Source: Pegea sp. RAD2-039
Taxonomy: Eukaryota > Chordata > Thaliacea > Salpida > Salpidae
Direction: 5' to 3'
Assembly: GCA_034620365.1 (NCBI GenBank)
Contig: JAQGEQ010000299.1
Span: 682,001-746,000, forward strand
Length of the DNA stretch: 64,000 nucleotides
In this document: piece by piece, positions 37,902 to 58,700 of the stretch
Layout: each line of letters starts with the position of its first letter
How positions within the stretch are numbered: position 1 is the first letter of the stretch
Notes under the pieces: model-generated
Told to the model about the DNA's origin: nothing
Database searches by the model: none
What the model saw: only the letters and a program-made list of their open reading frames with translations
Made by a program: the position numbers and the translations under genes

Positions 37902-37936
37902 CTCCTTCACATTTAATGTAATAAATAAATAAATAA

Positions 37937-37949
37937 ATCTATTAAGTTA
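37937..37949 (+). repeat. Target-site duplication, right copy
   Basis: ATCTATTAAGTTA directly after the (AAAT)n tail; pairs with 33534-33547. Confidence 0.75.
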
Positions 37950-38492
37950 GAAATACAGAAAGCAAAAGATATAACATATTGCATTTTGGTAGTCATCAAA
38001 GCATATAACAGTGAACAATTACATATAATTATAGTAATATTAAAAAAAATCATAGTTTAGAAATGACAATGTTGGCAATATTATAACAGTTCAACTTCTT
38101 CTTGAACAACGCGAGTGATTTCGACATGACAATGTCTGATGGCAGCTGGTTCCATTTACTAATTGTGCGGTATGAGAAAAAATTCAATCTGATTAATGTA
38201 CTGAGTGTGGTATAGGTTTATTAGAAATTAATGTGAGTCGGAGTTGGTGTAACTTGAGGGAAGGACTAATGGAAAAGAAATCATCAAACTGAAGGTCAAT
38301 TAAATTATTGATGATTTAAAAATGAGAATTAAGTCGTATTTAACTCGTCAAACTTCCAGAGTATCTAAATTGAAGAAGCTGAGACGATGTTCATAACTAT
38401 CGTATTTAATACTAAGTTTCCTGCATACCAATCTCGTAAATGTCGCCTGAACATATTCGATTTTTTTGATATCATTAACTTGATATGGCATC
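37950..38492 (-). mobile_element. Right part of the older, split LINE copy
   Basis: Minus-orientation, diverged copy of the ORF2 C-terminus and 3' UTR. It matches the copy at 15.9-16.4 kb from its 3' UTR inward (for example GCATATAACAG against GCATATGACAA), with many substitutions and frame-breaking changes. It ends 47 bp before the start codon of the calcium-sensor gene, at the sequence coding the ORF2 residues MPYQV. Confidence 0.85.
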
Positions 38493-38539
38493 TAATCAAA
38501 TCTTTCTAAATCTTGCTTCTATCATTAATAACCTTGAAT

Positions 38540-41460
38540 ATGGGGGCACACTTATCAAGTAGATTGGAACACTTACCCTCAACAGAAATTGAACAACTTA
38601 AAATTTTGACAAATTTTAATCCAAAAGAAATCAAAACTTGCCACGACGATTTTATGAAAGTGAGTTACACTTGCTGCAAATATTCCAAGTTTAAATAAAA
38701 ACAAATAAATTTGAAAAACAATTTTTCTATTAACTTAAAAGATAAAAAACTTTATTAAATTATCAATAACTTTAGACTTGGTTGATTCAAATGAACTTAT
38801 GAGTTTTATTTTCTGTTTGTTTGCTTTTAGAATCTAATCTCAACAAACAGTTTTACAGATTGATGTAAAAAGTTTATTCATTTTTTTCAGGAATCTGATA
38901 ACGGTTTAATGGACTTAGAAAATTTCAAAAATTTTTGGGGAAAACATTTACCAATAAGCTTACACACCAAATTTTCTCATCATCTATTCAGAAGCTTCGA
39001 CTTCAATAATGATGGTTATTAATCATGATTTCTATAATGTCGTCTTGAAGCTAATCTCTAAAAGATAAAACAATAGTTTTTAAAATTTCAAAAACTGTTT
39101 TTAAAGCTTCATCAACTTAAAAATAAGAAAACTTATTTAATTTTTAGCAAGCTTGTTATTGTGCTTTTATAAGCTAATAAATCAATAGAACAAGTCATAA
39201 AGTTATAAAATATATTTTAACCTTTTTGTTAGCATAAGTTGAAATCTTGAATAATTTATTAATTTTCCAACAATCTATAGGTAGTTAATTTCCAAATTTT
39301 ATTGATGATGACGACAAATTTTAACAAAAAACGTTTCTACCAGCATCTCTATCACAAAAGTCAACATTTGCTTGATACTAAGAACAAATTTTTTTTAACT
39401 TCAAACAACTTTAAGATCTTTCATTAGTATAATTTGACATTTAGAACATTCGTGTTCTATTTTTTTAAGGTTTCATTAATTTTCGTGAATTTATTTGTGG
39501 ACTTTCAATGTCAATGCGAGGAAGTGCTGATGAGAAACTGACATGGGCTTTTAATATGTATGATGTCAATAAAGATGGAACAATAACCTTAGAAGAAATG
39601 TTTGATACACTCAAGGTAAGATGGTGGGAATATTTGAAGATCCCAGTTTCTATTCAATGGAGAAATTTCTCAGTTAAAAATCCCAAAAATAAATCTTATA
39701 TTTAACTTTATTAGTTTCTTGAATTGAAAATAAACTTTCAACAAAATTAACAGCCTCTAACAGACTAGTCAGATTTTTCTACCGCTTAAATGGCGCCATC
39801 AATAAAAAGAATTGTTTAATGTTTAAACATAAAATACGGAAGTAAATCTGCATTACTACAAATTTACCTCCAAGGTGAAGGTACACGACTTCCTTGTAGT
39901 ATTCAGAAAAGTATTTTCAACCTGGAATATCGATTTTAGTTTTTTTCTTCTTACGGCTTCTAGTTTTTTTTAAATCAATAGTAAAAAGACTGTTTAAGAT
40001 GCCTAAAGTCAACTAACAAGCTCTTTAATATTTTGTGAGAATTATGATAAGACCATTTATCTGAAGTATGATCATCAACTAGATTCTATTTAATTTCAAC
40101 CATTATATTAAAATCAAAATCTTTTTTCGCTTTCTAATTATCCATAAAGTAAATAAATATTTTTAGGCTGTGTACGGAATATATGGTGTCGATGATCCAG
40201 AGAAACTGAACGATGGTCAGGAAGTTTTTGAAGAATTAGATGAAGATGGAGACGGTAAATGCAATTTAATTTTAATATTCATCATTCACATAGTACATAT
40301 TCATACTGTTCAAATCGTGATTAGATATTTGACTGCTAAATAAGTTTCTATTAAACTGAATCTAAATTTTCTTATAAAAGAGATGTCTCTGCACGAAAAA
40401 TTTTCTATTATCAATAAAAAAGATCTTTAACATGTTAGACCTTCAAGGATAGATTTACACATAAATAAACATTTGTATTGACTACATATCCTACATTCAT
40501 ATACCATTAGGAAATTGTTATTGATCTTTTAAAACCATTTTACATAAATCAATAGAACAGTAAAACAAAAAAATACATCATTTATTGATTTAATTCCAAC
40601 CACAAGAAATTATTTTTGTTCTTGTTTTAACCTATCACTTATCTAGAATCCATTTATTTTTAGGACGAATCACCGTAGCCGAGTTCATAAAAGGAGTTAA
40701 ATCAGATAAGCGTCTCATAGAGTTTCTTGAAAGACCTTTTGATTTAAAAAACGATCCAAATACCAATAAGGGTTAGTAACTTAGCAAAAATATGCAAATA
40801 ATCATGTTGTAACTTATATCACATCTCTACAAAATTATTCAATAATCATTTTGAATATTGAAGACTGATTCTACCGACAGCAGAATTTTTCTTTACTTTT
40901 CATTACATTCATTAGCAGCTCCATTTTTATTTTAAACTAGCTTTTTGGTATAATCTAGTTTGACTTTTTTATTATAAGTGTTAAAAACTTTTGTAATTGA
41001 TAAAATCTTCAGTTTCCAACTTATTAAAAACTTTGGAGCTAAACTTTAAATTTTTACAATCATGTTTTTTTCCTAATGTTTCGGTTCATTTATGGCTTTA
41101 TATTTGGTTTCTTTTTCAAGTTGTTTCATTTCAAAATTAAATCAGCCATGAGATTTCATAGACAAGAACTAACTTAAATTCAATTTTTTTCTGAAAATAA
41201 AACTTGTCTAAATAAAAAAAAAACAGTTAAATGTTTCATTTTGTTTTACGACCATTTTGTCACACTTAGGCATTCCTTCTCAAACATTGCAATAGTGTAT
41301 CTAGGTAGCTTCCTAGAAACTAGTTTTGTGATGTTATTTTCGAGTTTCTATAATCTTGTTCTGTAGTTTGTTTTCTTCAACAGCACAAAAACTCTCTATG
41401 ACAAGATTGCTGAAAATGCATTCGTTAAGCCCTCCAGATTTTATACAAGATGGTCAATGA
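38540..41460 (+). CDS. Neuronal calcium sensor-like EF-hand protein
   Basis: Exons 38540-38659, 38891-39014, 39470-39615, 40167-40254 and 40664-40772, in consistent phase, then probably 41384-41460. The N-terminus MGAHLSSRLEHL has the Gly2 needed for myristoylation. A degenerate first EF-hand is followed by three canonical loops: DFNNDGFINFRE, DVNKDGTITLEE and DEDGDGRITVAE. The phrase MRGSADEKLTWAFNMYD matches the NCS-1/hippocalcin/recoverin family (SRGTLDEKLRWAFKLYD), which are calcium-myristoyl switch proteins. If the donor AAGG|GTTAGT is not used, translation stops at TAG 40774-40776, giving about 197 residues, near the family's normal 190. If used, a good acceptor at 41383 adds about 25 residues ending in TGA. 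An AATAAA near 41,566 supports the longer transcript. Divergent member; exact orthologue unclear. Confidence 0.82.
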
Positions 41461-42075
41461 AGAAATCTTTAAGTTGTAAAACCGCTGATTTTACGATAAT
41501 GAAATAACTAATTAAATTATCTTTAGCTTTGTGTTCAACTATTCTTGATTATTTTAATTTAATTGAATAAAATACTTAAAATCGTATTGGTAGATTTTAT
41601 TTTAGTGCTTTTCATAAAACTACAGTTTAAAACACTAGTTTTCAAGGTTCAATGGTTGTATTTATTTGTAAATTAATTGTAAAATAAACCGAAAAGTCTG
41701 TAGAACATATAGAAACTGATTTAATTTTTCTTATCTCGATCTTATACAGGTATTCCATAACAAATTCAAACATAGAGCTGAAAGTAGGTTTTATAAAACC
41801 ATAGAGTATAAAATGTTCTAGCATATGAACATTTGTATTTGCAGTTCAAATGCTTTCTAAGTTTATAGTTTAAATCATTACTCCTTAATTTGATATAATT
41901 TTACTAAGTATAAATAGTATTAGTTCCTTAATCTTTATACAGGAATTAATTTGGTCATATTTTAAAAAAGATCTTTTGTTGAAGCTGAAGTTTTGTATGT
42001 TTTCAATGAAAAACAAACTGAAGAAACACTTTTAGGTTAAGAAAATTTTTTATGTTTATGAATGAAGGTGTTTTC
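41461..42075. other. Downstream flank of the calcium-sensor gene
   Basis: AT-rich DNA with the probable poly(A) signal AATAAA around 41,566; nothing else recognised. Confidence 0.4.
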
Positions 42076-42353
42076 TTAGCTTTCATTTATTATTATTTTA
42101 TCCGCTTTATCCACGAACGACCATGTATTGATATATGTGGCAGAGCAAAATTTATGGATATCCAGTTGTGCCCATGCAGCAGGATCCCACTCTTCACGCC
42201 GAAATGCATCGGAGCAGACAGACTTCATCTTACCAAACTCACAGACCCCTTCTATATGGATTCTTTTACAAGGAACTTTTCTTGTCACTAATATGTAAGC
42301 AACTTAGCTAGAGTTATAGTTTCAGATTTTCTATTACAGATCTTTTTAGCCAT
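42076..42353 (-). CDS. Possible small gene, 75 residues, unrecognised
   Basis: A minus-strand open stretch 42287-42076 has base composition clearly unlike its AT-rich surroundings and an acceptor (TATTAG) at its start. A 16-nt upstream exon (42353-42338, ATG GCT AAA AAG ATC T) joins through GTAATA in the right phase, giving a protein beginning MAKKILTRKVPCKRIHIEG. The body reads GVCEFGKMKSVCSDAFRREE, then WDPAAWAQLDIHKFCSATYI and NTWSFVDKADKI. It has four cysteines and several aromatic residues, with no signal peptide or membrane segment. I do not recognise the family. It could instead be the last exon of a larger gene or a decayed exon. Confidence 0.4.
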
Positions 42354-42952
42354 TTATACTTCTTTAAAAAACAATTTATCTAAATTCACCACCTTGATTA
42401 GTTGTGCTATTATAAATCTTTATTATGTTCAACCTTAACACTTTCATTAGTTTATCTACTTATTTATATTTTATTCATTTAATTTTGTAACTAATTTCTT
42501 GAAAGAGCAAGTTCCTATCGCGTTTCCACACAAGTATCTTTCTATACTTCAATCAATCTATTTTTAAATATAACGTTTTCCAAGTCAGACTTCTGTCATA
42601 TCAAGCAAAAAGTTTTTTTACATTTTTTATTGTTCGTTGGTTTAAGTAACCAAAATTGAATTTATTAAACTGCTTACCAAAGAAACGACAAAATGACAAA
42701 TTCAGATATTATTTTTCTGTACACAAATATTATCGAAAAATAATTCCAACAATTTTCAAATTATCCTGATTGACTAAATAAATTATCACTATTCAAAATG
42801 CGTACAATAGAATTGCAAAATGATAACTGCAAGTCACGTGACCATATCACTAGTCACTACCATTTCTTTGCATCAGCAAAGACCAAATATGAAAAAAAAA
42901 TCATCGAAATCCAGACAACGATGATGATGAGCAGCTGTACATTTTAAAGTCT
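42354..42952. other. Region downstream of RPB1
   Basis: AT-rich; contains the RPB1 3' UTR. A minus-strand ATTAAA overlaps the RPB1 stop region at about 42,950. No other feature. Confidence 0.4.
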
Positions 42953-52376
<9,424 letters not shown>

Positions 52377-52695
52377 GATTATATAAATTTGATTACTAAT
52401 ACGTATTATCAAAATTAGTAAGATATGTTTAGTGAATTATATTATCAAAAAAGATTTCAAACGAATAAAATAAGTTACATATCAGGGAAATAAACTTTTT
52501 AAAATCAAATTAATTTATTTATTGTTCTAGTATACATAAAGAGTAACTTTTTAAGCTAAAACACGTGCTGTTTTCTAACTACCTACTGGCCTCATCTAAA
52601 TTTTTAAGCAGAAAACTAGCGCAAGCTTGCTTTCCTAAAAGATGAACAGCCATGGGCTGCTAGAAAACAACTGAACGGAAGTGCTGCGCAACGTA

Positions 52696-52759
52696 TTATA
52701 TACACAGACTTGTAGGCGGAGCTTTTTGACAAACTTTGAAAATACTGGCTTTTGATTGG
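52696..52759 (-). promoter_or_regulatory. Probable RPB1 core promoter: CCAAT box and TATA box
   Basis: On the minus strand CCAAT at 52759-52755 (context GAGCCAATCAAAAG) is followed about 53 nt later by TATATAA at 52702-52696. This is the textbook spacing, and transcription would start near 52,667, about 290 nt before the RPB1 ATG. The block is less AT-rich than its surroundings. It lies right behind the last recognisable SART3 exon. Confidence 0.55.
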
Positions 52760-52772
52760 CTCAATTTTGCTG

Positions 52773-55700
52773 TCACTGACAGCTAAAGAGAGAGAATTGT
52801 TTAGAAAAAAACTTTAGATCACCATGCTGAGAAAAACGTCTTTTCAATGAATCTTCAGTAGTTGATGGAGATAAAGACGACACGAAGAGCTTGTGTTGTT
52901 CCATATTATCAGAATATTTGAAAGGCTGCAACACAGATAGTAGTTAGTTTAAGTTGTTTAGTTTTTTGTCAATTCATGAAACTGACTTTTATTTCAGCTT
53001 TTGTATCTTTCTTAGTATTTGGTGAAACAAACACCGGTCTTCCTTCTATCATCTAAATTTGATCATTCCCATTAAATGGGAGTTAATTTTTAAAAAAGAG
53101 ATTTAATTTAAGTTTCATGCAACAAATAAATCAGATAAATAAGAATTAAAGTTGCAAAATATTTAAGACTTTAAAAATAGAAATTGTAAAAATTAAAAGA
53201 AAATTTGATGGTAAAGCAGAAATTTCTGACTAATAATCAGATAGCAAGATTAAAAGTGGTTTAAGTTGAAAAAAGTGAAAATTTCTTTAGTAAACAGAAG
53301 TCAGCATGAAAATATTTTGGATGAAATCATGAAAGCTGACTTGTCTGTCCAAAAAGAGTGCTTTTTTGATGTCTTCTTTTTCAGAAAAACTGATGTAAGC
53401 AAATCCTCTCGAAGCACCACTCTTCTTTCGAATGACTCTTATGTTAGTTAGAGATTTACACGAATCAAAGAACTGAAATCGTAAAAAACGTTTCAAGTTG
53501 TTTGTTGAAATACTGAAATTCTTAATTGCTTTATAAAGATCTTAATAACAGTTCAAATACATCAAATATTTCATCATAATTTTTTAAATAGGTGATGACC
53601 TTTTTGAGGGTTTCTTCAACATTAGAAAGTTTGAAATCAAGATTACTGACAAAAACACTGAGATTTTCATCACTATATTCATCTTGTTCAGTTGTAGATA
53701 CTAAAACACAAAAATTTCTCAACTAATTGATAAAAAATCACAATTAAATTTCAATGAAATAAGTTTGAAGTATTTTTTAGTACACACTGAAGTTGTAAAC
53801 AGATCCTTTGTATCTTCAACTAACAGCAAAATATTTGTTTGTAAATCTAGCAAGAAATTTGAATAGATAAACTTACAAAGAACCTATTTTCTTGTAAAAG
53901 ATTTCAATCACGAAATGATTTAATATTTATAAAAATGTCAACTACGCAGAAAATTTAGTAAAATCGTAACAATTACCTGTTGGTTTTGGAGAATCGGGTG
54001 AATTTGTTCCAGTTTCTTCTCTAATCTGACTGAAGATTTCTAAAGTGAAAAGTCAATGAATAAGAAAACAAAAAAATAAAAGTTCCAGATTGCAGAAAAA
54101 CCTTTTGTGTCTGGGACTTCATCAAGGGGTTTTATTTCAGCTTTTTTGGTTTTATTATAACGAGGAGGAAGACCTGAAACTCTAAAGATGAAGATGTGCT
54201 GGGCGAAAGATCAGTTGAGATCACCTGTTGGAGTCTTGAACGAGAGATCTGAATCTTCTGATAATTTTATTCGTTTATTGTCCCAAGAATCTTTATTTTG
54301 AAAAACTGAAAAATTTTACAATTTCAAATCTTCATTAAGACACAAAGCGACAAATTTATCGTCCAATCACGTGACTTCATTCACCTTGAGGTCTTTTGCT
54401 CGTAGTTATCTCATTGGTGGGTTTTTCTTTATTCTTTTGTGAGTTTTTATCAAATTTTTGATTAGATTCTTTGACAAAATTCTTTTTAAACTTTTTATTG
54501 TAATTTTGTCGATTATTAATCTGATTGGTCTAAAAATATATCAATCAGCACCTTAAAAAGCCTCAAATCACCACGTCACCTGCAACCGTTCTTTTCTTTT
54601 ATTCACCTTCTTCATCCTTGAAGCAATTTTCTTCTCAGAGTCTTCTAGCTCCTTTAATGTCCCACATTCTCTTTCTAACCTCATCAAACGACTACAAACA
54701 AACTCAGCATCTCCATTATCAGCAGCACACGACTGCAGAGCTTGATGTAGAACAAGTCTTGCATCGGAAGAGCTTCCAAAACGTCTAAAACAACATCAGT
54801 TGGTTGATGACGTCATATAGATCAGAGATTTTTGGATGACAGAATCGATTTTAATTTAAAGGAAATTCTCAAATTTTTGTTCCACTTATGGCCACCAAGG
54901 ACTTTTGTGGTGAGGATGTTTTTCAAACCGAGATACTTAATCTAATGATGGAGATAAATAGAAAAAATCATTTGACGTCTAAAGAGGTGAATGCATAACA
55001 CACTTGGTTTCTAATTGGTTTATGAAAGAAGTTTTTTTGGTTTATTGTTGTTTGCCGAAAAGCTTTATATTTGGCAATTGGGTTAGAAACTATTTCTAAC
55101 AACTTCAGTGTAAGATAATAAATGAAAATGTTGGATAGCTTGTTGCTTGCTTAATATTTAGAATGTGCTGCATTTACAAGCAAACAAACTCTTAGCACCT
55201 TCGGTAACTAAGTATAAAGTTTATCATAAAAGAAATCTTTTTGGGCTTGGTGTTCTTTGCAGAAGAGTTTATATTAAGAAGATTTGAACTAAATCAAACC
55301 CAAGGCATTTGTACCACAGGCTTACAGCCACTGGTACATGGACACAGGCTTACAACCACTGGTACATGGACCACAAGCTTACAACCACTGGTACATGGAC
55401 ACAGGCTTACAACCACTGGTACATGGACCACAGGCTTACAACCACTGGTACATGGACACAGGCTTACAACTACTGGTACATGGACCACAGGCTTACAACC
55501 ACTGGTACATGGACCACAGGCTTACAACCACTGGTACATGGACACAGGCTTACAACTACTGGTACATGGACCACAGGCTTACAAGCACTGGTACATGGAC
55601 ACAGGCTTACAGCCACTGGTACATGGACCACAGGCATTTGTACCACAGGCTTACAAGCACTGGTACATGGACCTTACTCCCGTGTAAACATCTTTCTAAA

Positions 55701-58700
55701 GAATTTGTAATTACTCTAAAAAAGGAAAATTTCTGTGAATTTAATTGCTAAAAACTAATCCTCCCCTAAAATTACTACTTTTAATTGGTTGAGAGTAATT
55801 TGTAACAAAGCTAGCAAGCAACAAGTATCACGAGTTAAGTTCAAACAACAAACTTCTACAAATCAACATTCACAAATGATCAACAGAGAAAGTTTTGAAA
55901 ATTTCTAGAAACCTTTCAATCTCGAAATAATCCGACCATAATGACCATTGCAGTCTAGCAGACGAATGCTTCTTCATAAGATCTTTAAAGATTTCTCGGG
56001 ATTTATCAAGATCATCAAACTGGGAAGCTTCTAAAACTCCCCAATATGATAGAAGAGCAAAATAGAAGTATCCATCTTTGCTTTCTAAAAACCAATTTTA
56101 TAGATCAGAAAAAGAGCCATAAAAACTAAAGTGTTTTTTTTTCAAAGCAAAAAATTACTTTGAAATTGAATAAAGAAAACCTAAAAACTTTTTATATTTT
56201 CAAATTTCTTAAACCACAAGTACTTAAAGTAAAAAAGGATATTATCAAAAACTACTTAATCAATTGTATTTAACATCTATGAATTTAGTGCGAGCGCCAA
56301 CTAACGGAATACTTAAATTTAAACTCAACCAACTCACCAAAAACTTTTGGTTCTAAACTTTCAACAGCTTTATGAAAACAAGAACGAATTTTCTGTTTAA
56401 ACATTTCTCGTGAAGACCCAGAGCTGTCTAAAAATATTTCAGATGAATATTTTTACAATAAATCATCAAGAGCTTACTGCTAAACTTTCTTCGAAGGATA
56501 GTGACCCATACCATCCAAAGTTGAGAAAATTGGTGAGTTTCAGTGAAACCAGCTTGCAGAGCGTTTTGAAAAACCTTTTCTAGCTGTTAACAAATAACAA
56601 ATACTCACCAAAAATCATCAATTTGTACATCAACAACTTTGAACTATTTGATATTTCTACAACAGAATTTGTGAAAAACCAACATACAGTTTGTAGATCT
56701 GCATCATCTTTCTCTAACAGCAGCAAATAATCTTGCCAATATTGAGAAATCCAAGGAAGGTTACGAAGAGCACGTTCGTAGAGATTTTGTAGGATTGAAC
56801 CATGATGATATGTAGATTTCTACAAAACAATTATTAAAAAAGAACTTATTGAAATTGATACTACCATAAAACTAAGATAATCGTTCCAAAGTTGAGAATC
56901 TAAACAATTTGAAACAACACAGCGCTCATAAAGACATCGGATTCTAGAAGGATCATTCTTGGCTTTTTCATGTTCAATATAAGGTAAGTATCCGGTATAA
57001 GAAGAATCAGATTCCTGTAGAGATAATATCCAATCAAATACTGAAGATTTTTTGATCTTAAACAAACAATTTGATCTTCAAACGATTTTATAGTTTGTAA
57101 ATAATTAGAAGCTTCTTGATAAGACTTCATCAAGAACTGATCAATCTCACCATCCTCCAAAGACATTCTCCAGCTTTCATATTCACTCATCGTATCTTCC
57201 ATATCTGCCACGTGATAGACTTCAGTTTTCAAATGTTCAGTGACAAGTTATTAGGGGGTTTATAGACTATAGGAGGTAGCCGAGTTCTAGGCACCCTTGT
57301 TTACCAAGCACAAGATATGTTTTGCCAAGGATTTTTTACAGATTAAGGTGCTAGATCAACAAAACTAACTTTTTATAAAATTTTACTAAACTATAATTTG
57401 TACTTAATTAAAATTTTAAAATCAAACTTTAAATGACAATTGAAATGATAAAAACCTAATAATGGAATGGAGAGTTGTCGTTTATAGATTGAGCTGATCC
57501 TCTTCACTTGAAGCAACAAAGAGTCATTCTGGTCAGGAGTTGTGATACTTCCTGGGGCGGGCTGTCGAACAAGATGTGGATGTTTTAGTAATACTTCAGC
57601 AATAAAGTTTCACGAGTATTGAACATTTTAAAAATATATAGATCAACTTAAATAGGAAATTTATGGAAGTATTATTAATTCGTGAGTTCCACCTGCATTT
57701 GACTAAGCATTAAAGTTTCAATCTCTCGATAAACCGCCCAAACTTCAAATCCATCTGTTACATGAAGACCTACTTCTGATATCGCTTCTTCAATGATACT
57801 TCGTAACTAAAAATATTAAAAACAAAACTTATTTATTAACAAGTAGGAATTTGTGGAAATATTCCACAACACATTCTACTTACTTTTCGTTTACCTTCAT
57901 CTTACCCAAGAAGTCTGATTGAATATTGGATATACTCCAACCAGATTCGTGGACCTTGAAAATTATCAAAAAGATTATTTCATTAAAAAAATAATTTTCA
58001 GTTTCCATCAAAACAAAATCAGTTTTTTAAATGAAGTTCTTTTTATGAATCAAAACATTTTAATCTGCCAACTTACAAATGTAGTCCTTGGTTGCTCTTT
58101 TAAACAAATCTTCTAAATTTTTGTGATCTTCTGGTGTAGTGGCTTTTGCCTTTCTATCTTTAATCCAGTCCAACCAAAGTTTCTTTAATTAACAATTTAA
58201 GAAACCATGAAAAAGTAATTTATATATTTTCTATATATGAAACTTAGAAAATAAACTTTGATTTTATAATTAAATATTTTGATCTTTAAACAATAAATAT
58301 TTATAATCTATAACACTATAATTTTGCACAAAAAGATAAAAAGAAAACTGAAATAAACTGCCTTTTACCTCAGTTAGTGGAAATTTTGAGCTCATTGCTT
58401 CTCTAGCCACCTCTAATTTATCTGTTTCCTTTAAAGCTTGCAAAGTATGAATCAAATTGACATTTACTTCATAATCAAATGGTTCTTTTTGTATCTTAAA
58501 AATCAATTAAACAAAATATAATTAATTGAAAAATTGTTATGCTTACATTTGTTCAATAAACTTTACTAAAATGATAAACTAAAAGATACTAAAAGTTTTA
58601 TCTTTTTGCTGTTTACAAACAAAATAGTTTTGATAGCCTTTTCACAAGTTATAACAATTATTTTACAAAAGTTAACAACTAATTACAATTACTTTTGGTA

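Larger units (their letters stand above)
33548..37936 (+). mobile_element. Full-length non-LTR retrotransposon (LINE, CR1/jockey superfamily), apparently intact
   Basis: About 4.39 kb bounded by a 13-14 bp target-site duplication. It has a short 5' UTR, ORF1 (33784-34779) with a PHD-like zinc finger, ORF2 (34728-37775) with an apurinic-type endonuclease and reverse transcriptase, a short 3' UTR with a stem-loop, and an (AAAT)n tail instead of poly(A). No LTRs or integrase. A PHD-type ORF1, an APE endonuclease and a microsatellite tail are typical of the CR1/L2/Rex1 group. Both frames are open and the catalytic motifs present, so it could be active. It is inserted into an older copy of the same family in opposite orientation. 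Confidence 0.92.

Noticed and set aside
55241-55751. Long plus-strand ORFs over the 28/29-bp repeat
   Set aside because: All three frames are open only because the repeat unit lacks stops; the array lies in a SART3 intron and the peptides are pure repeat.
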